Assembly: GCF_017315725.1 (NCBI RefSeq)
Contig: NZ_JAFLRG010000002.1
Span: 62,001 to 126,000, forward strand
Direction: 5' to 3'
Source of the DNA: Trinickia acidisoli
GTDB taxonomy: Bacteria; Pseudomonadota; Gammaproteobacteria; Burkholderiales; Burkholderiaceae
Length of the DNA stretch: 64,000 nucleotides
Under the pieces are notes generated by a model. The model was given only the letters and a program-made list of their open reading frames with translations, ran no database searches and was not told where the DNA came from. Both the position numbers and the translations under genes were made by a program. Positions 19,438 through 28,012 of the stretch are shown here, one piece after another; the stretch's first letter is position 1; each line of letters starts with the position of its first letter.

Positions 19438-20700
19438 ATGCCCAAATACACACGCATCAGACCCGGCCATCTGCTCTGCGAGCATTGGTTCGAAGGCGCT
19501 GCGTTGCGAACGCATGCAGACGCTTACGTTCAATACCTGATCGATCGTGGTTATGCCCGGGAGACAGTGGAATGCTACTTCAGGTGTGTCGCCCACTTCA
19601 TTCATTGGATGACGCAGCGCGACATCAATCTTTGCGATGTTAGCAAGCCGACGATCGTCCAGTTTCTCGAGCGGCACCTGCCGCATTGCCAATGCGCGTC
19701 TCGCTGTCGGCACACAAGCGCCGATGTTCGCGCCGGTTTGAAGCACTTCTTCGCGATGCTCGACGGCGCGCAACCGGAGCATTTGACTCTCAACGTGTTG
19801 ACGCCTATCGGCACAGAGCTCGCAGAATTCAAGCGCCATCTGGCAGAGGTTCGCGGTCTGTCCGACAGCACATGCACAGTTCGAGTACGGCAGGCCCACG
19901 AGTTTCTTGTCGATCGTTTCGGTGCGGGGCCCGTACAGATTTCGAGGTTGACCCCGGGCGATATTGTACGTTTTGTTATGCGCCGAACGAACGGACTTGC
20001 TCCAGCGACGATCAAGGGTATCGGTATCTCGCTACGGAGCTACTTGTTATTCAAGAGCAGCCGGGGAACGCCAACCGAAACGCTCATCGCAGCGCTGCCG
20101 AGGGTTGCGCAATGGCGTCTCTCCGGATTGCCCGAGGTCCTCTCGTCTGTCGAAGTCAGGCAACTGCTCAAGGCGTTCGATCGTAGCAGTGCTACCGGCA
20201 TGCGCGATTACGCCATGACGCGCTGTCTTCTAGATCTTGGCTTGCGGCGCGCGGAAGTGGCACGTCTGAGTCTCGATGATATCGACTGGCGAGATGGAAC
20301 ATTGACGATACACGGCAAGGGCAAACGGATCGACATCGTCCCGCTTCCAAGACTGACCGGCAACGCGATCTCCGAGTACCTGCAGCGTGGGCGTCCAAAC
20401 ACTGCACGGCGCGAGGTATTTGTTCGCCATCGACCACCGCTTGATGCCGCAGCCAATCTGGATATTGTCCGTAACGCAGTTCGTTATGCCGCTGCGCGTT
20501 GCGGTTTGCAGCAACGTGTGCGCGGCACCCATATTTTCCGGCACACCATGGCTTGCCGGATGGTGCAAGGCGGCGTTCCATTCAAGGAGATCGGCGATCT
20601 GTTGCGCCATCGTTCTCTCGATACCACGACGATTTATGCGAAGGTCAACCTTCCAGCCCTTCGTCGCGTGGCGCTTCCATGGCCAGGGAAGCGATCATGA
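19438..20700 (+). CDS. Tyrosine recombinase RitA (copy 1)
   Basis: First recombinase of the trio, 420 residues. The N-terminal core-binding region has an unusual Cys/His cluster (LPHCQCASRCRHTS), then a SAM-like DNA-binding domain (about 185-270). The catalytic domain contains Arg in LDLGLRRAEVARLSL, Lys in TIHGKGKRIDIVPL, HxxR in GTHIFRHTMACRMV, His in LLRHRSLDTT and the nucleophile Tyr in TTIYAKVNL. All catalytic residues are present. GAGGAGAG precedes the ATG at 19438. The stop overlaps the next start (ATGA). Its role is presumably transposition or inversion of the RIT element, as inferred from the family. Confidence 0.9.
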   Translation: MPKYTRIRPGHLLCEHWFEGAALRTHADAYVQYLIDRGYARETVECYFRCVAHFIHWMTQRDINLCDVSKPTIVQFLERHLPHCQCASRCRHTSADVRAGLKHFFAMLDGAQPEHLTLNVLTPIGTELAEFKRHLAEVRGLSDSTCTVRVRQAHEFLVDRFGAGPVQISRLTPGDIVRFVMRRTNGLAPATIKGIGISLRSYLLFKSSRGTPTETLIAALPRVAQWRLSGLPEVLSSVEVRQLLKAFDRSSATGMRDYAMTRCLLDLGLRRAEVARLSLDDIDWRDGTLTIHGKGKRIDIVPLPRLTGNAISEYLQRGRPNTARREVFVRHRPPLDAAANLDIVRNAVRYAAARCGLQQRVRGTHIFRHTMACRMVQGGVPFKEIGDLLRHRSLDTTTIYAKVNLPALRRVALPWPGKRS

Positions 20701-21641
20701 GCGCGCACACATCTTTTTCCAACTGGATCGACGCTTACCTCAACGTCCGTCGTCGAGCCGGATTTGATCTCCGGATCGTGGGCAATCAACTCAGGGAATT
20801 CGCGCGCTTTGCCGAACGGATCGGCCACAACGGTGGGCTGACGATACAACTCGCCGCTCAGTGGGCCGGCAACTCCGGCACCGGACGGCGGTCAACGGCG
20901 GCCCGCAGAATCGAGGTGCTTCGCCCCTTTGCCGCGTACTGCCGGCAATTCGATCCGGCAACAGAGATCCCGCCGCGATATCTGTTCGGGCGTGCCCATC
21001 ATCGACTGGCACCGCATATTTTCACCGATGATGAAGTCGTGGATCTGCTGGCAGCCTGCGACGGTCTCTATCCACCCGGTGGTCTGCGCAGTGCGAGCTG
21101 CAGGACGATTTTCGGACTGATCGCTGCGACCGGACTGCGTATCTCGGAAGCGACGGGGTTAACCCGTTCGGATGTAGATTTCGAGAAGCGGCTTCTGCAT
21201 ATCCGGAGTGCTAAGTTTGGCAAATCACGGTGGGTGCCGATACACCCTACGACTGCATCAGCGATGCGACGATATGCCTGCAAACGCGACCGCGATTCTT
21301 CAACTGCCAACACGAATGCTTTCTTTGTGTTCGACTACGGTCGACCAGCTTCAACAAGAAGCGTCGAGTACGCGTTCAAGATCCTGCGCACCGCATTGAA
21401 GTGGCGCGCTCGCGGCGACCATCCCGCACCGCGGATACATGATCTGCGACATTCGTTCGTCTGCCATCGATTGCAGGATTGGTACGCGCAAGGGGTGGAC
21501 GTCGATCGCAACATTCTTGCGCTGTCGACTTACCTCGGGCATGCCAAAGTCACCGACACGTACTGGTACGAAACAGCCTCGCCCGAGCTCCTGGCAATCG
21601 CAGCCCAACGCTTTGTGCGCCATCGCGGAGGTTCATCATGA
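20697..21641 (+). CDS. Tyrosine recombinase RitB (copy 1)
   Basis: Second recombinase, 314 residues. Catalytic Arg lies in AATGLRISEATGLTRSDVDF, Lys in HIRSAKFGKSRWVPI, HxxR in RIHDLRHSFVCHRL, His in STYLGHAKVTDT and Tyr in TYWYETASPELL. Start and stop each overlap the neighbouring gene by four bases, so the three proteins are made from one message with coupled translation. This copy is intact; copy 2 has lost one G in a GGGG run and is frameshifted. Confidence 0.9.
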   Translation: MSAHTSFSNWIDAYLNVRRRAGFDLRIVGNQLREFARFAERIGHNGGLTIQLAAQWAGNSGTGRRSTAARRIEVLRPFAAYCRQFDPATEIPPRYLFGRAHHRLAPHIFTDDEVVDLLAACDGLYPPGGLRSASCRTIFGLIAATGLRISEATGLTRSDVDFEKRLLHIRSAKFGKSRWVPIHPTTASAMRRYACKRDRDSSTANTNAFFVFDYGRPASTRSVEYAFKILRTALKWRARGDHPAPRIHDLRHSFVCHRLQDWYAQGVDVDRNILALSTYLGHAKVTDTYWYETASPELLAIAAQRFVRHRGGSS

Positions 21642-22642
21642 ACATATCAGCAGCGCAGTCCTTTCCAGTCCTGTTGCAGAAATTCTTCACGGAACGTTTG
21701 CTTCAGCAACGACACGCAAGCCCATGCACTGTGGCGGCCTACCGTGACAGTTTCCGACTGCTGCTGGCTTTCGCGCATCAACGCTTACACAAGCGGCCCA
21801 GCGATATCACCGTCGAGGAACTGAATGCGCCATTCATCCTCGAGTTCCTTAAATACCTCGAACAGGACCGACACAATTCAATTCGTAGCCGGAATGCCAG
21901 GTTCGCCGCCATTCGATCGTTCATGGAGTACGTTTCGTTCGCAGAGCCGTCGGCCCTGTCCTTGGCACAATCCGTACTTGCGATTCCCATGAAGCGATTC
22001 GAGCAACCGCTCGTCGGATTTCTGTCTCGCGAGCACATTGAGGCTATCCTTGCCGCTCCCGATGTTAGCACCTGGACGGGGCAACGCGACCACGTCATGC
22101 TGGCTATGCTTTACAACACCGGAGCCCGCGTTTCTGAGCTGATCGGTATGCGTGTGTCCGACCTCATGCTTGGGCCCACTACATGGGTGCTCATTCACGG
22201 CAAAGGTCGCAAGGAGCGTTCTGTCCCGCTATGGCCCGACACCGCGAGAGAACTCAAGCGTTGGCTTCGGCAATATCCCCGAACATCCGAGGAGCCGTTA
22301 TTTCCCGGGCGGGCCGGCGCTTCGCTTACGCGCATCGGCTTCACCGAGCGGCTTAAGCTTGCAGTTCAGGGCGCCTCGCGACAGTTTCCCGAACTTGCGC
22401 GGCACCGCGTCTTTCCACACCTGTTTCGACATTCCGTCGCGATGCATATGCTGCAATCTGGCGTTGATATTACGGTCATCGCGTTGTGGCTCGGTCACGA
22501 GAGCCCTGTCACTACGCATCGCTATGTCGAAGCCGATCTGCAAATGAAGGACCGGGCACTGAAGGCACTCCAATCACCGTCGAGCAAGCCACTTCGATAT
22601 CGACCCAAGGATGATCTTCTTCGCTTTCTGCAAGCGCTGTAG
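21638..22642 (+). CDS. Tyrosine recombinase RitC (copy 1)
   Basis: Third recombinase, 334 residues, XerC/D-like. An N-terminal SAM-like domain (FFTERLLQQRHASPCTVAAY, then DITVEELNAPFILEFLKYLE) is followed by a catalytic domain with Arg in YNTGARVSELIGMRVSDL, Lys in IHGKGRKERSVPLW, HxxR in FPHLFRHSVAMHML, His in LWLGHESPVTTHRY and Tyr in HRYVEADLQMK. Intact. After the stop, about 120 non-coding bases lead to the right inverted repeat. Confidence 0.9.
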   Translation: MNISAAQSFPVLLQKFFTERLLQQRHASPCTVAAYRDSFRLLLAFAHQRLHKRPSDITVEELNAPFILEFLKYLEQDRHNSIRSRNARFAAIRSFMEYVSFAEPSALSLAQSVLAIPMKRFEQPLVGFLSREHIEAILAAPDVSTWTGQRDHVMLAMLYNTGARVSELIGMRVSDLMLGPTTWVLIHGKGRKERSVPLWPDTARELKRWLRQYPRTSEEPLFPGRAGASLTRIGFTERLKLAVQGASRQFPELARHRVFPHLFRHSVAMHMLQSGVDITVIALWLGHESPVTTHRYVEADLQMKDRALKALQSPSSKPLRYRPKDDLLRFLQAL

Positions 22643-22762
22643 TTATGGATAGTTCGCTATCGGTCACGTCGCCGAGAACACATTCGGCATTGATGCCGTC
22701 TCCCCGCAAATGCGAGGGCGCGACATCATTGCCACCCATGCAGCATGCCTAATTCATCCAAG

Positions 22763-22788
22763 CCTTCCATAACTAAGACCTGTGGATA
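22763..22788 (-). repeat. RIT right 26-bp inverted repeat (copy 1)
   Basis: Reverse complement of the left arm except for one base. Eight bases beyond it starts the palindrome at 22797-22814, which has no counterpart on the left side. Confidence 0.9.
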
Positions 22789-22796
22789 GTTTCGTT

Positions 22797-22814
22797 TATA
22801 GAAGGGCTTCTATA
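22797..22814. repeat. Palindrome TATAGAAG-GG-CTTCTATA next to RIT right end
   Basis: Perfect 8-bp arms with a 2-bp core. The core is GG here and CC in copy 2 (57741-57758), so the palindrome as a whole is inverted between copies. A short palindrome with an asymmetric core is what a tyrosine recombinase core site looks like. Confidence 0.75.
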
Positions 22815-23334
22815 ACCGCCGCGGCTGGATGTTCGCCGACACTGTCGCCGGTGCGAACGCGAGCGCAAACCTGTATTCGCTCGTGGAAACGTGCCGCGCT
22901 AACCGCATCGATCCGTACTACTACCTCCACTGGCTCTTCCAAAAACTTCCACTTGCCACGACCGTCGAGGACTATGACGCGTTGTTGCCCTGGAAGATGC
23001 CCGCCGACCTCCGCTGAGTTCGCCGCTGCCACACCTCAGAGTTTGACGCTACGACTCTGAGCGGCGTGAATTAAAGACCGCATACTATGAGTTCTCTTCT
23101 TAAGAGACTGCACCCGACGACGCTACAAATCGCGCTTGCCGTGAACAGTGAGCCGGCGCTGTCGGACTGGTCACCGTGGGGCCCATGGGAAACACCAAAA
23201 CAAAGGTGGTATGTCGCCCCGGCAGCGGCACTGGCTGCTGCTGTTCCGGGCGGTGCAGGTGGCGAAGTTGTCGCTCCCCCCCCCGGGGTCGGAACAGGTC
23301 CTGCTCCCTGGCAACTAGCAACACCCCCGGCCCC

Positions 23335-23388
23335 GGCAAAGGCATCGGCCGCGGCAAAGGCATCGGCCGCGGCAAAGGCATCGGCCGC
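23335..23388 (+). repeat. Three tandem copies of an 18-bp unit
   Basis: The unit GGCAAAGGCATCGGCCGC repeats three times without change. In the frame of the interrupted unknown gene it encodes a repeated AAAKAS-type Ala-rich linker. Copy number could vary by slippage. Confidence 0.85.
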
Positions 23389-24287
23389 GGGAGTTCCTGG
23401 CGGTGCGGATGGAGTTGTGCCATCTACGTTGGAGGATTGCCACCCGATACCATATACAGACGCCTTCCAGGCGGCAGTCAACGCGCTGAATCATGTTGAT
23501 GAGAGTCGACCATCGGCAGAACGTTTTCCCCCGCGCACGGATCGGTACGAGGCAGCGATCGAAGTGCTGGCTGCGTACTCCGTGGGGGAGACGGGACAAG
23601 CTCATCAGGCCCGAGCCCTCTCCTCTGCGTTACGAGCGCTCGCCGCTACCGCAAACTGGCATATCGCACGATGCGAAGATAGGGTGGGCGACTTTAACCT
23701 TGCACGTGACCAGGCACTGGGCCATTGGCAAGCGGCTGCAGTGGGCTGGCCGGGCGCACCGTAAACCTGGCGTCATCGATGCGAGGCCGGGACAGCGTTC
23801 TTGCCACCTGTCTCTGAGCTTGGACAAGCGTACTGGCAGCCACGTGGTGAACCACCATTGGCACCGGCGGCGCAATATAGGACCGTGGAACGCTATCCCG
23901 ACTATGTGAATTCGCTACTGGACATGAGCTATTTCGACCTACGTGATGCGGCGGTCGGACTGCGCTCACTGGGGCGTGCTGGACAGGCAGATATGTATGA
24001 AGAACGGATGCTAAAATCGGCGGCGGGTCTGCGCATCCCTCCATTCAGCGAGCGGAAGTTCAAATACGCCGGCACCGGGGCAATGTACTTGCCATTTGGT
24101 GCACTTCAGCCCGTGATTGACCATCCAGCCACCGCGGTCGCGCCACCCGTTGAGCGCGTGCCGCCACGGCTTCGTTCGGTAGCGCATACGCGAAATTAGT
24201 TGCGGACACAACTATAAAATCTTCGGCGTGGTTCAGTGGAGTGTGCCGAAAGCTTGCCGGCGAAGGGGCTTTCTTCGACAGGGGTTT

Positions 24288-25063
24288 TGTGCGGAAGGGT
24301 ATGTGATTGGCTAGTAGGGAACGGGTAAAAAGGAGGCGTTGACCTATTTGCCCATGAGCTTTCAATGCCTTACAAGGCCAGACTGAAAACCGATGAACCG
24401 CGCAAACGCCCGAAACCGACGTATCGGGTCACCAACGCGCGCGCCTACAACCAGAGTCTGAAGCGGCGTGGCCAGCTTACTCTCTATTGCCCGAACGGCG
24501 ATCTGAAGGCGTTGTTCATCAACGCCCAGCCCTATGTACCGGGTGTGTCAGGGCGCAACCCGACCTATACGAACGCCTGTATCGAGCTGATCTATACATT
24601 CTATCGGCTGTCCGGTTGGGGGATGCGTCAGACGACCGGCCTGATGGAAGAATACTGGCAATTGCGGGGATTCGATATTCCGGCGCGTACTACAGCATCG
24701 CGCAAACCGGGGCCTGGTCGGGCGCGGCGTACTGCCGGTGATTCCGCCGCCGGCCAATGCGGTCGTTCACAATCAGCCGGGCACGCGCTGGCATGATCAC
24801 ACCGTGGGCTATATCAGGGAGAAAGGCCTCTATGCGTTTCATAACAAATACGGCTATGGCAAGCGCGCACTGGTTGAGTCGCAGATCTCACGCATCAAGC
24901 GTTGCATCGGTGCGCGACTCTTGACGCGCCGGCTCGAATCACAGCAGCGCGAGGGGGTGATCATCGCCAACCTCGTGAACCTGTGGAACAGCTTCGGCAA
25001 GGCCGTCTGCGTCAAGGTTATATAGTTGCGTCCGCAACCAGATTGGCGGGTACCCTTCCGCAC
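24288..25063 (+). mobile_element. IS5-type element with internal deletion
   Basis: Ends GTGCGGAAGGGTA at 24288 and its inverse TACCCTTCCGCAC ending 25063 bound about 0.78 kb. The transposase inside lacks its central catalytic part, so this is a short, non-autonomous derivative. Two other fragments of the same family lie at 7088/10749 and 50733. Confidence 0.7.
24365..25025 (+). pseudogene. IS5-family transposase, internally deleted
   Basis: The N-terminal part begins MPYKARLKTDEPRKRPKPTY and contains the SLKRRGQL and YTFYRLSGWGMRQTTGLMEE segments of the family. Near 24680 the frame jumps to the C-terminal part VIPPPANAVVHNQPGTRWHD, GKRALVESQISRIKRCIGAR, NLVNLWNSFGKAV. Most of the DDE core with the first two Asp residues is missing, and the two halves are in different frames. 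Confidence 0.75.
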
Positions 25064-25483
25064 GAAACCGCGGGTAGCGTGGTAACCGGGGTGACAACCG
25101 CAGCGATAACTAGTCCGCTTACGTCGCAGCGTGTTACGAAGCCCTTGGGGAAGGTGTTTGTTTCCGCTGACGCGACTAAAAATGGCGCGACGTCTGGCGT
25201 GGAATATCGATCGAGGTGTCCGCTACGGGCAACGCGCTGTCTTTCACAGTAGGGCCCTGATTGGAGCAACCGAGAGAGGGTGTTGTCAGCAGTCGGTGCG
25301 ATGCGCGATGTGGGGGCATCGCCTTGGTTGAAAATTCTGCCGAACGTGCTCCCGTAAACTATCGGTACATGGTCTTTCGGTACCCTTCATAGGTATCTAG
25401 GCAATTCCGTAGACAAGCCATATGTTCCTGATGGGATGTGGCTGGGTCAGGCAGAGCGTTCTGTCGATGCGGCCTGCTTACAG
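25064..25483. other. Intergenic region, no supported gene
   Basis: A plus-strand frame to about 25250 reads partly protein-like (AITSPLTSQRVTKPLGKVFV), perhaps the eroded tail of a gene cut by the IS5-type element. No start, family or RNA feature can be assigned. Confidence 0.35.
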
Positions 25484-25566
25484 ACTTGACAGTAAGCGCC
25501 TCACGACGACCGTCATAGACGACGGCGAGAACCGACATCAAAGTGGTGCCCATCATTTTCGATTTG

Positions 25567-25971
25567 ATGGAGATCACTGTGACGGAGTTGGAAGCCAAGC
25601 CGGGTAGCCGCAAGGGACGCCCCAATTATGATCGCGAGTTTCGACGCCGTCTCGCGGTCGCGGCATGCGAGCCGGGTGCCTCCGTCGCAAAGCTGGCGCG
25701 CGAGAATGGCATCAATGCAAACATGCTGTTCACGTGGCGGCGTCGCTATCGCGAGCAATTGCAGGCCCAAACGACGTCGCTGATTCCCGTGGCGGTGGTC
25801 CATGAAACGCCGGCGCAGCGCGTGACCATGCCCTCGGATGCTCGGGCAGCCGGCAACCGGACTACACGAGGCGGGACGATCGAGATTCGATTCGGTGAGG
25901 TGGTCGTCAAGGTGGACGGCATCGTCGACGCCGACACGCTACGCGTTGTACTGGGGAGCATGCGATCGTGA
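25567..25971 (+). CDS. tnpA: IS66 accessory protein TnpA
   Basis: Small DNA-binding protein of IS66. The helix-turn-helix region RRRLAVAACEPGASVAKLAR and NANMLFTWRRRYREQL is followed by a linker and a C-terminal IEIRFGEVVVKVDGIVDADT segment. The start is uncertain: ATG at 25567 is used here, but in-frame GTG codons at 25543 and 25579 are possible. It overlaps tnpB by four bases. Confidence 0.85.
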   Translation: MEITVTELEAKPGSRKGRPNYDREFRRRLAVAACEPGASVAKLARENGINANMLFTWRRRYREQLQAQTTSLIPVAVVHETPAQRVTMPSDARAAGNRTTRGGTIEIRFGEVVVKVDGIVDADTLRVVLGSMRS

Positions 25972-26312
25972 TCTCTCTTCCCACGGGTACACGCGTCTGG
26001 CTGGTGGCCGGCGTTACCGACATGCGCTGCGGATTCCAAGGACTGGCGGCCAAGGTGCAGACGGCGCTCGAAGACAATGCGTTGGGCGGCAACGTGTTCA
26101 TCTTCCGGGGCCGGCGCGGCGATCTCGTGAAGCTCATGTGGGCGACCGAAGACGGGCTCTGGCTTCTTGCGAAGCGGCTCGAGCGTGGGCGCTTCGTGTG
26201 GCCACAGGCCGATGGCGGCAAGGTCCATCTGACGGCGGCGCAATTGTCCATGTTGCTCGAAGGCATCGATTGGCGGCAACCGCGTCGCACCGCTGCACTG
26301 TCGATGTTGTAA
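25968..26312 (+). CDS. tnpB: IS66 accessory protein TnpB
   Basis: Orf2 family, 114 residues: VWLVAGVTDMRCGFQGLAAK, NVFIFRGRRGDLVKLMWATE and LWLLAKRLERGRFVWPQ. GTG start overlapping the tnpA stop (GTGA). Intact. Confidence 0.9.
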   Translation: MISLPTGTRVWLVAGVTDMRCGFQGLAAKVQTALEDNALGGNVFIFRGRRGDLVKLMWATEDGLWLLAKRLERGRFVWPQADGGKVHLTAAQLSMLLEGIDWRQPRRTAALSML

Positions 26313-26342
26313 ACCGAGCAGAAGGCTCGTAAACTGCGCCGC

Positions 26343-27896
26343 ATGTCGAACGGCGCCGAACTTCCTGACGATGTTCAAACGCTGCGAGCCTTGCTGCTCG
26401 AGGCTCGTGCTCAGCTTGCCGAGCGCGATCTGGAGATCGAGCAGCTCAAGGCGCAGCTCGACAAGCTTAGGCGCATGCAATTCGGGCGCAAGTCCGAGCA
26501 ATTAGACCGGGAGGTTGCACGGCTCGAAACCGCGCTCGAGGACTTGACGGGCGAGCGCGGCGTCGCTGATGTGCAGCGCGCCCGCCAATCTAGCGCGAGC
26601 ACGCCTGTGAGCGACGCATCGCCGAAAGAAGCGCTGCCGCCGCATTTGCCACGCGAAGAACGTGTACTGGAGGCTGACGCAACGTGTCCGAAGTGCGGCA
26701 GCGCGATGCAGCCGCTCGGAGAAGACGTGTCCGAGCAGCTCGCCCGCGTCGCGGCGGTGTTCAAGGTGATTCGTACGATCCGGCGCAAAACGGTTTGCCC
26801 GTGCGGTCACCACTTCTCGCAGCCGCCGATGCCCGGCCTGCCGATTACGCGAGGCATCGCCCATCCGAGCCTGCTGGCCGACATCCTCGTCTCGAAGTAC
26901 GCCGACCACGCCCCGCTGTACCGGCAGTCACAGATAGCCGCGCGCGACGGCGTGAAGCTGGACCCGGCCAGCATGGGCCGCTGGGTTGGTCAATGCGAGG
27001 CCCTTTGCGATGCGCTGACCGAGGCACTGCGCCGCTACACGGTGGCGCCGTCGAAGCTGCACGCGGATGACACGCCTATCCCGGTACTTGAGCCGGGCAA
27101 GAAGAAGACGAAGACGGGGCGTCTGTGGGTGTATGTGCGCGATGACACTCGCTCGGGCTCGACCGAACCGGCCGCAGTGTGGTTTGCTTACTCGCCGGAC
27201 CGCAAAGGCATTCATCCCCAGACCCATCTGGCCGGATTCGAGGGTATCTTGCAGGCCGACGCCTACAGCGGCTTCAACGAACTGTACGAGAGCGGCAAGA
27301 TTCGCGAGGCGGCATGCTGGGACCACGCGAGACGGTACATATACGACGTGCATGCCCGAACGCCGACCGATGCGACCCGTGAGGTGCTCGAGCTGATCGG
27401 CGGACTTTACGCGATCGAGGCCGACATCCGCGGCAAACCCACCGCTGAACGGCTGCGCGTGCGCCGGGAGAAAAGCATCCCGCTGCTCGCGGCCATCAAG
27501 ACGTGGATGACGGGCAAACTCGCGGCGCTGTCCAAGAAATCCGAATTGGCCAAAGCGATCCATTACTCGCTTAACCAGTGGGATGCCCTCGTGCTGTACT
27601 GCGAAGAGGGCCGTGCCGAGATCAGCAACGCCCTGGCCGAAAACGCGTTGCGCTGTGTGAGTCTGGGTCGCAAGAACTTCTTGTTCGCCGGCTCCGACAG
27701 TGGGGGGAAACGGGCCGCCGCGATGTACAGCCTGATCGGCACGTGCAAGCTGAACGGGATCAACCCGCGCGCTTACCTCGAATACGTGCTGACCCATATC
27801 GCTGATCACCCCATTAACCGCATCGACGAATTACTACCCTGGAACGTGGCAAGTAAGCTGCCAGGGACGTTCCGCCCGCCTGCCTCTACGGGCTGA
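26343..27896 (+). CDS. tnpC: IS66 transposase TnpC
   Basis: Full-length 517-residue transposase. N-terminal coiled coil (LLEARAQLAERDLEIEQLKA) and QFGRKSEQLD; zinc-binding CPKCGSAMQPLG with a downstream VCPCGHHF; the DDE domain with Asp in KLHADDTPIPVL, Asp in LQADAYSGFNEL and Glu in NALAENALRCVSLGRKNFLF; C-terminal GTCKLNGINPRAYLEYVL and DELLPWNV. No interruption, so this element could be active and could supply functions to related copies. Confidence 0.92.
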   Translation: MSNGAELPDDVQTLRALLLEARAQLAERDLEIEQLKAQLDKLRRMQFGRKSEQLDREVARLETALEDLTGERGVADVQRARQSSASTPVSDASPKEALPPHLPREERVLEADATCPKCGSAMQPLGEDVSEQLARVAAVFKVIRTIRRKTVCPCGHHFSQPPMPGLPITRGIAHPSLLADILVSKYADHAPLYRQSQIAARDGVKLDPASMGRWVGQCEALCDALTEALRRYTVAPSKLHADDTPIPVLEPGKKKTKTGRLWVYVRDDTRSGSTEPAAVWFAYSPDRKGIHPQTHLAGFEGILQADAYSGFNELYESGKIREAACWDHARRYIYDVHARTPTDATREVLELIGGLYAIEADIRGKPTAERLRVRREKSIPLLAAIKTWMTGKLAALSKKSELAKAIHYSLNQWDALVLYCEEGRAEISNALAENALRCVSLGRKNFLFAGSDSGGKRAAAMYSLIGTCKLNGINPRAYLEYVLTHIADHPINRIDELLPWNVASKLPGTFRPPASTG

Positions 27897-28012
27897 TTGC
27901 CAGCGCCCGATACCCAATCATGCCTCACGTGCGCGCCGTGTTGCGAACGGCCTTCGCGAGGTGCTTACACTTGACATTGACATGAAAGAGTTGTTTCGAC
28001 GAGGAGGACGCA

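Larger units (their letters stand above)
19287..22815 (+). mobile_element. RIT element (recombinase in trio), copy 1
   Basis: Three consecutive tyrosine recombinase genes overlap by ATGA and are bounded by 26-bp inverted repeats starting TATCCACAGGTCTT (19287-19312 and 22763-22788, one mismatch). To the right is an 18-bp palindrome (22797-22814). CCGCCGC occurs on both sides (19280-19286, 22816-22822). This is the organisation known for RIT elements. It sits inside IS66 tnpC. Copy 2 is at the same site in the other IS66, but its recombinase segment is inverted. Confidence 0.9.
17904..23017 (+). pseudogene. tnpC: IS66 transposase TnpC (copy 1), interrupted by RIT element
   Basis: The first 461 codons (17904-19286) contain the N-terminal coiled coil (EQHDALQRERDELQSTLRL), a zinc-finger-like RVKYACPCCDLGIKV and the DDE domain (LIYCDETTFQVL, VLMTDGYAAYDG, NPCENAIRPFCLGRR). 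Right after CLGRR a 3.5-kb RIT element follows. The C-terminal 64 codons (GWMFADTVAGANASANLYSL onward, 22823-23017) resume in frame after it. Relative to copy 2 it lacks one His codon in AQRHHRLVHLACW. The interruption separates the last helical segment from the catalytic domain, so activity is doubtful. Confidence 0.87.
16965..23085 (+). mobile_element. IS66-family element, copy 1, carrying a RIT insertion
   Basis: The ends are GTATGCGATCGATTAACG (16965) and, inverted, GTATGCGGTCTTTAATTC (ending 23085). TATGAGTT is repeated exactly at 16957-16964 and 23086-23093, the 8-bp target duplication of IS66 elements. Genes in order are tnpA, tnpB and tnpC, with a three-recombinase RIT element inside tnpC. 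Copy 2 at 51907-58028 is nearly identical over 6.1 kb. Confidence 0.92.
16940..24199 (+). pseudogene. Unknown gene split by IS66 after its eighth codon
   Basis: The ATG at 16940 begins MPLDQYMS. The IS66 then enters, and after its 8-bp duplication the same frame continues at 23086 as MSSLLKRLHPTTLQIALAV and onward to a TAA at 23762-23764. The same frame then goes on (PPVSELGQAYWQPRGEPP, DYVNSLLDMSYFDLRDAAVG) to 24199. The first part has a Pro/Ala/Gly-rich linker with an 18-bp tandem repeat and then a helical domain (RYEAAIEVLAAYSVGETGQ, ARALSSALRALAATANWH). I do not recognise the family. A complete original gene would be at least about 370 codons, and its 3' end runs into IS5-type sequence. 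It probably followed the transketolase genes. Confidence 0.45.
25492..27968 (+). mobile_element. Complete IS66-family element of a second type
   Basis: The ends are GTAAGCGCCTCACGACGACC (25492) and, inverted, GTAAGCACCTCGCGAAGG (ending 27968). ACTTGACA is repeated at 25484-25491 and 27969-27976, an 8-bp target duplication. All three genes are intact. A 3' fragment of a close relative lies at 51146-51330. Confidence 0.92.

Noticed and set aside
24195..24225. Sequence resembling an IS5-type end just outside the element at 24288
   Set aside because: Only about 25 bases are similar (GTTGCGGACACAACTATA). It may be an older remnant, but no boundary or duplication can be shown.
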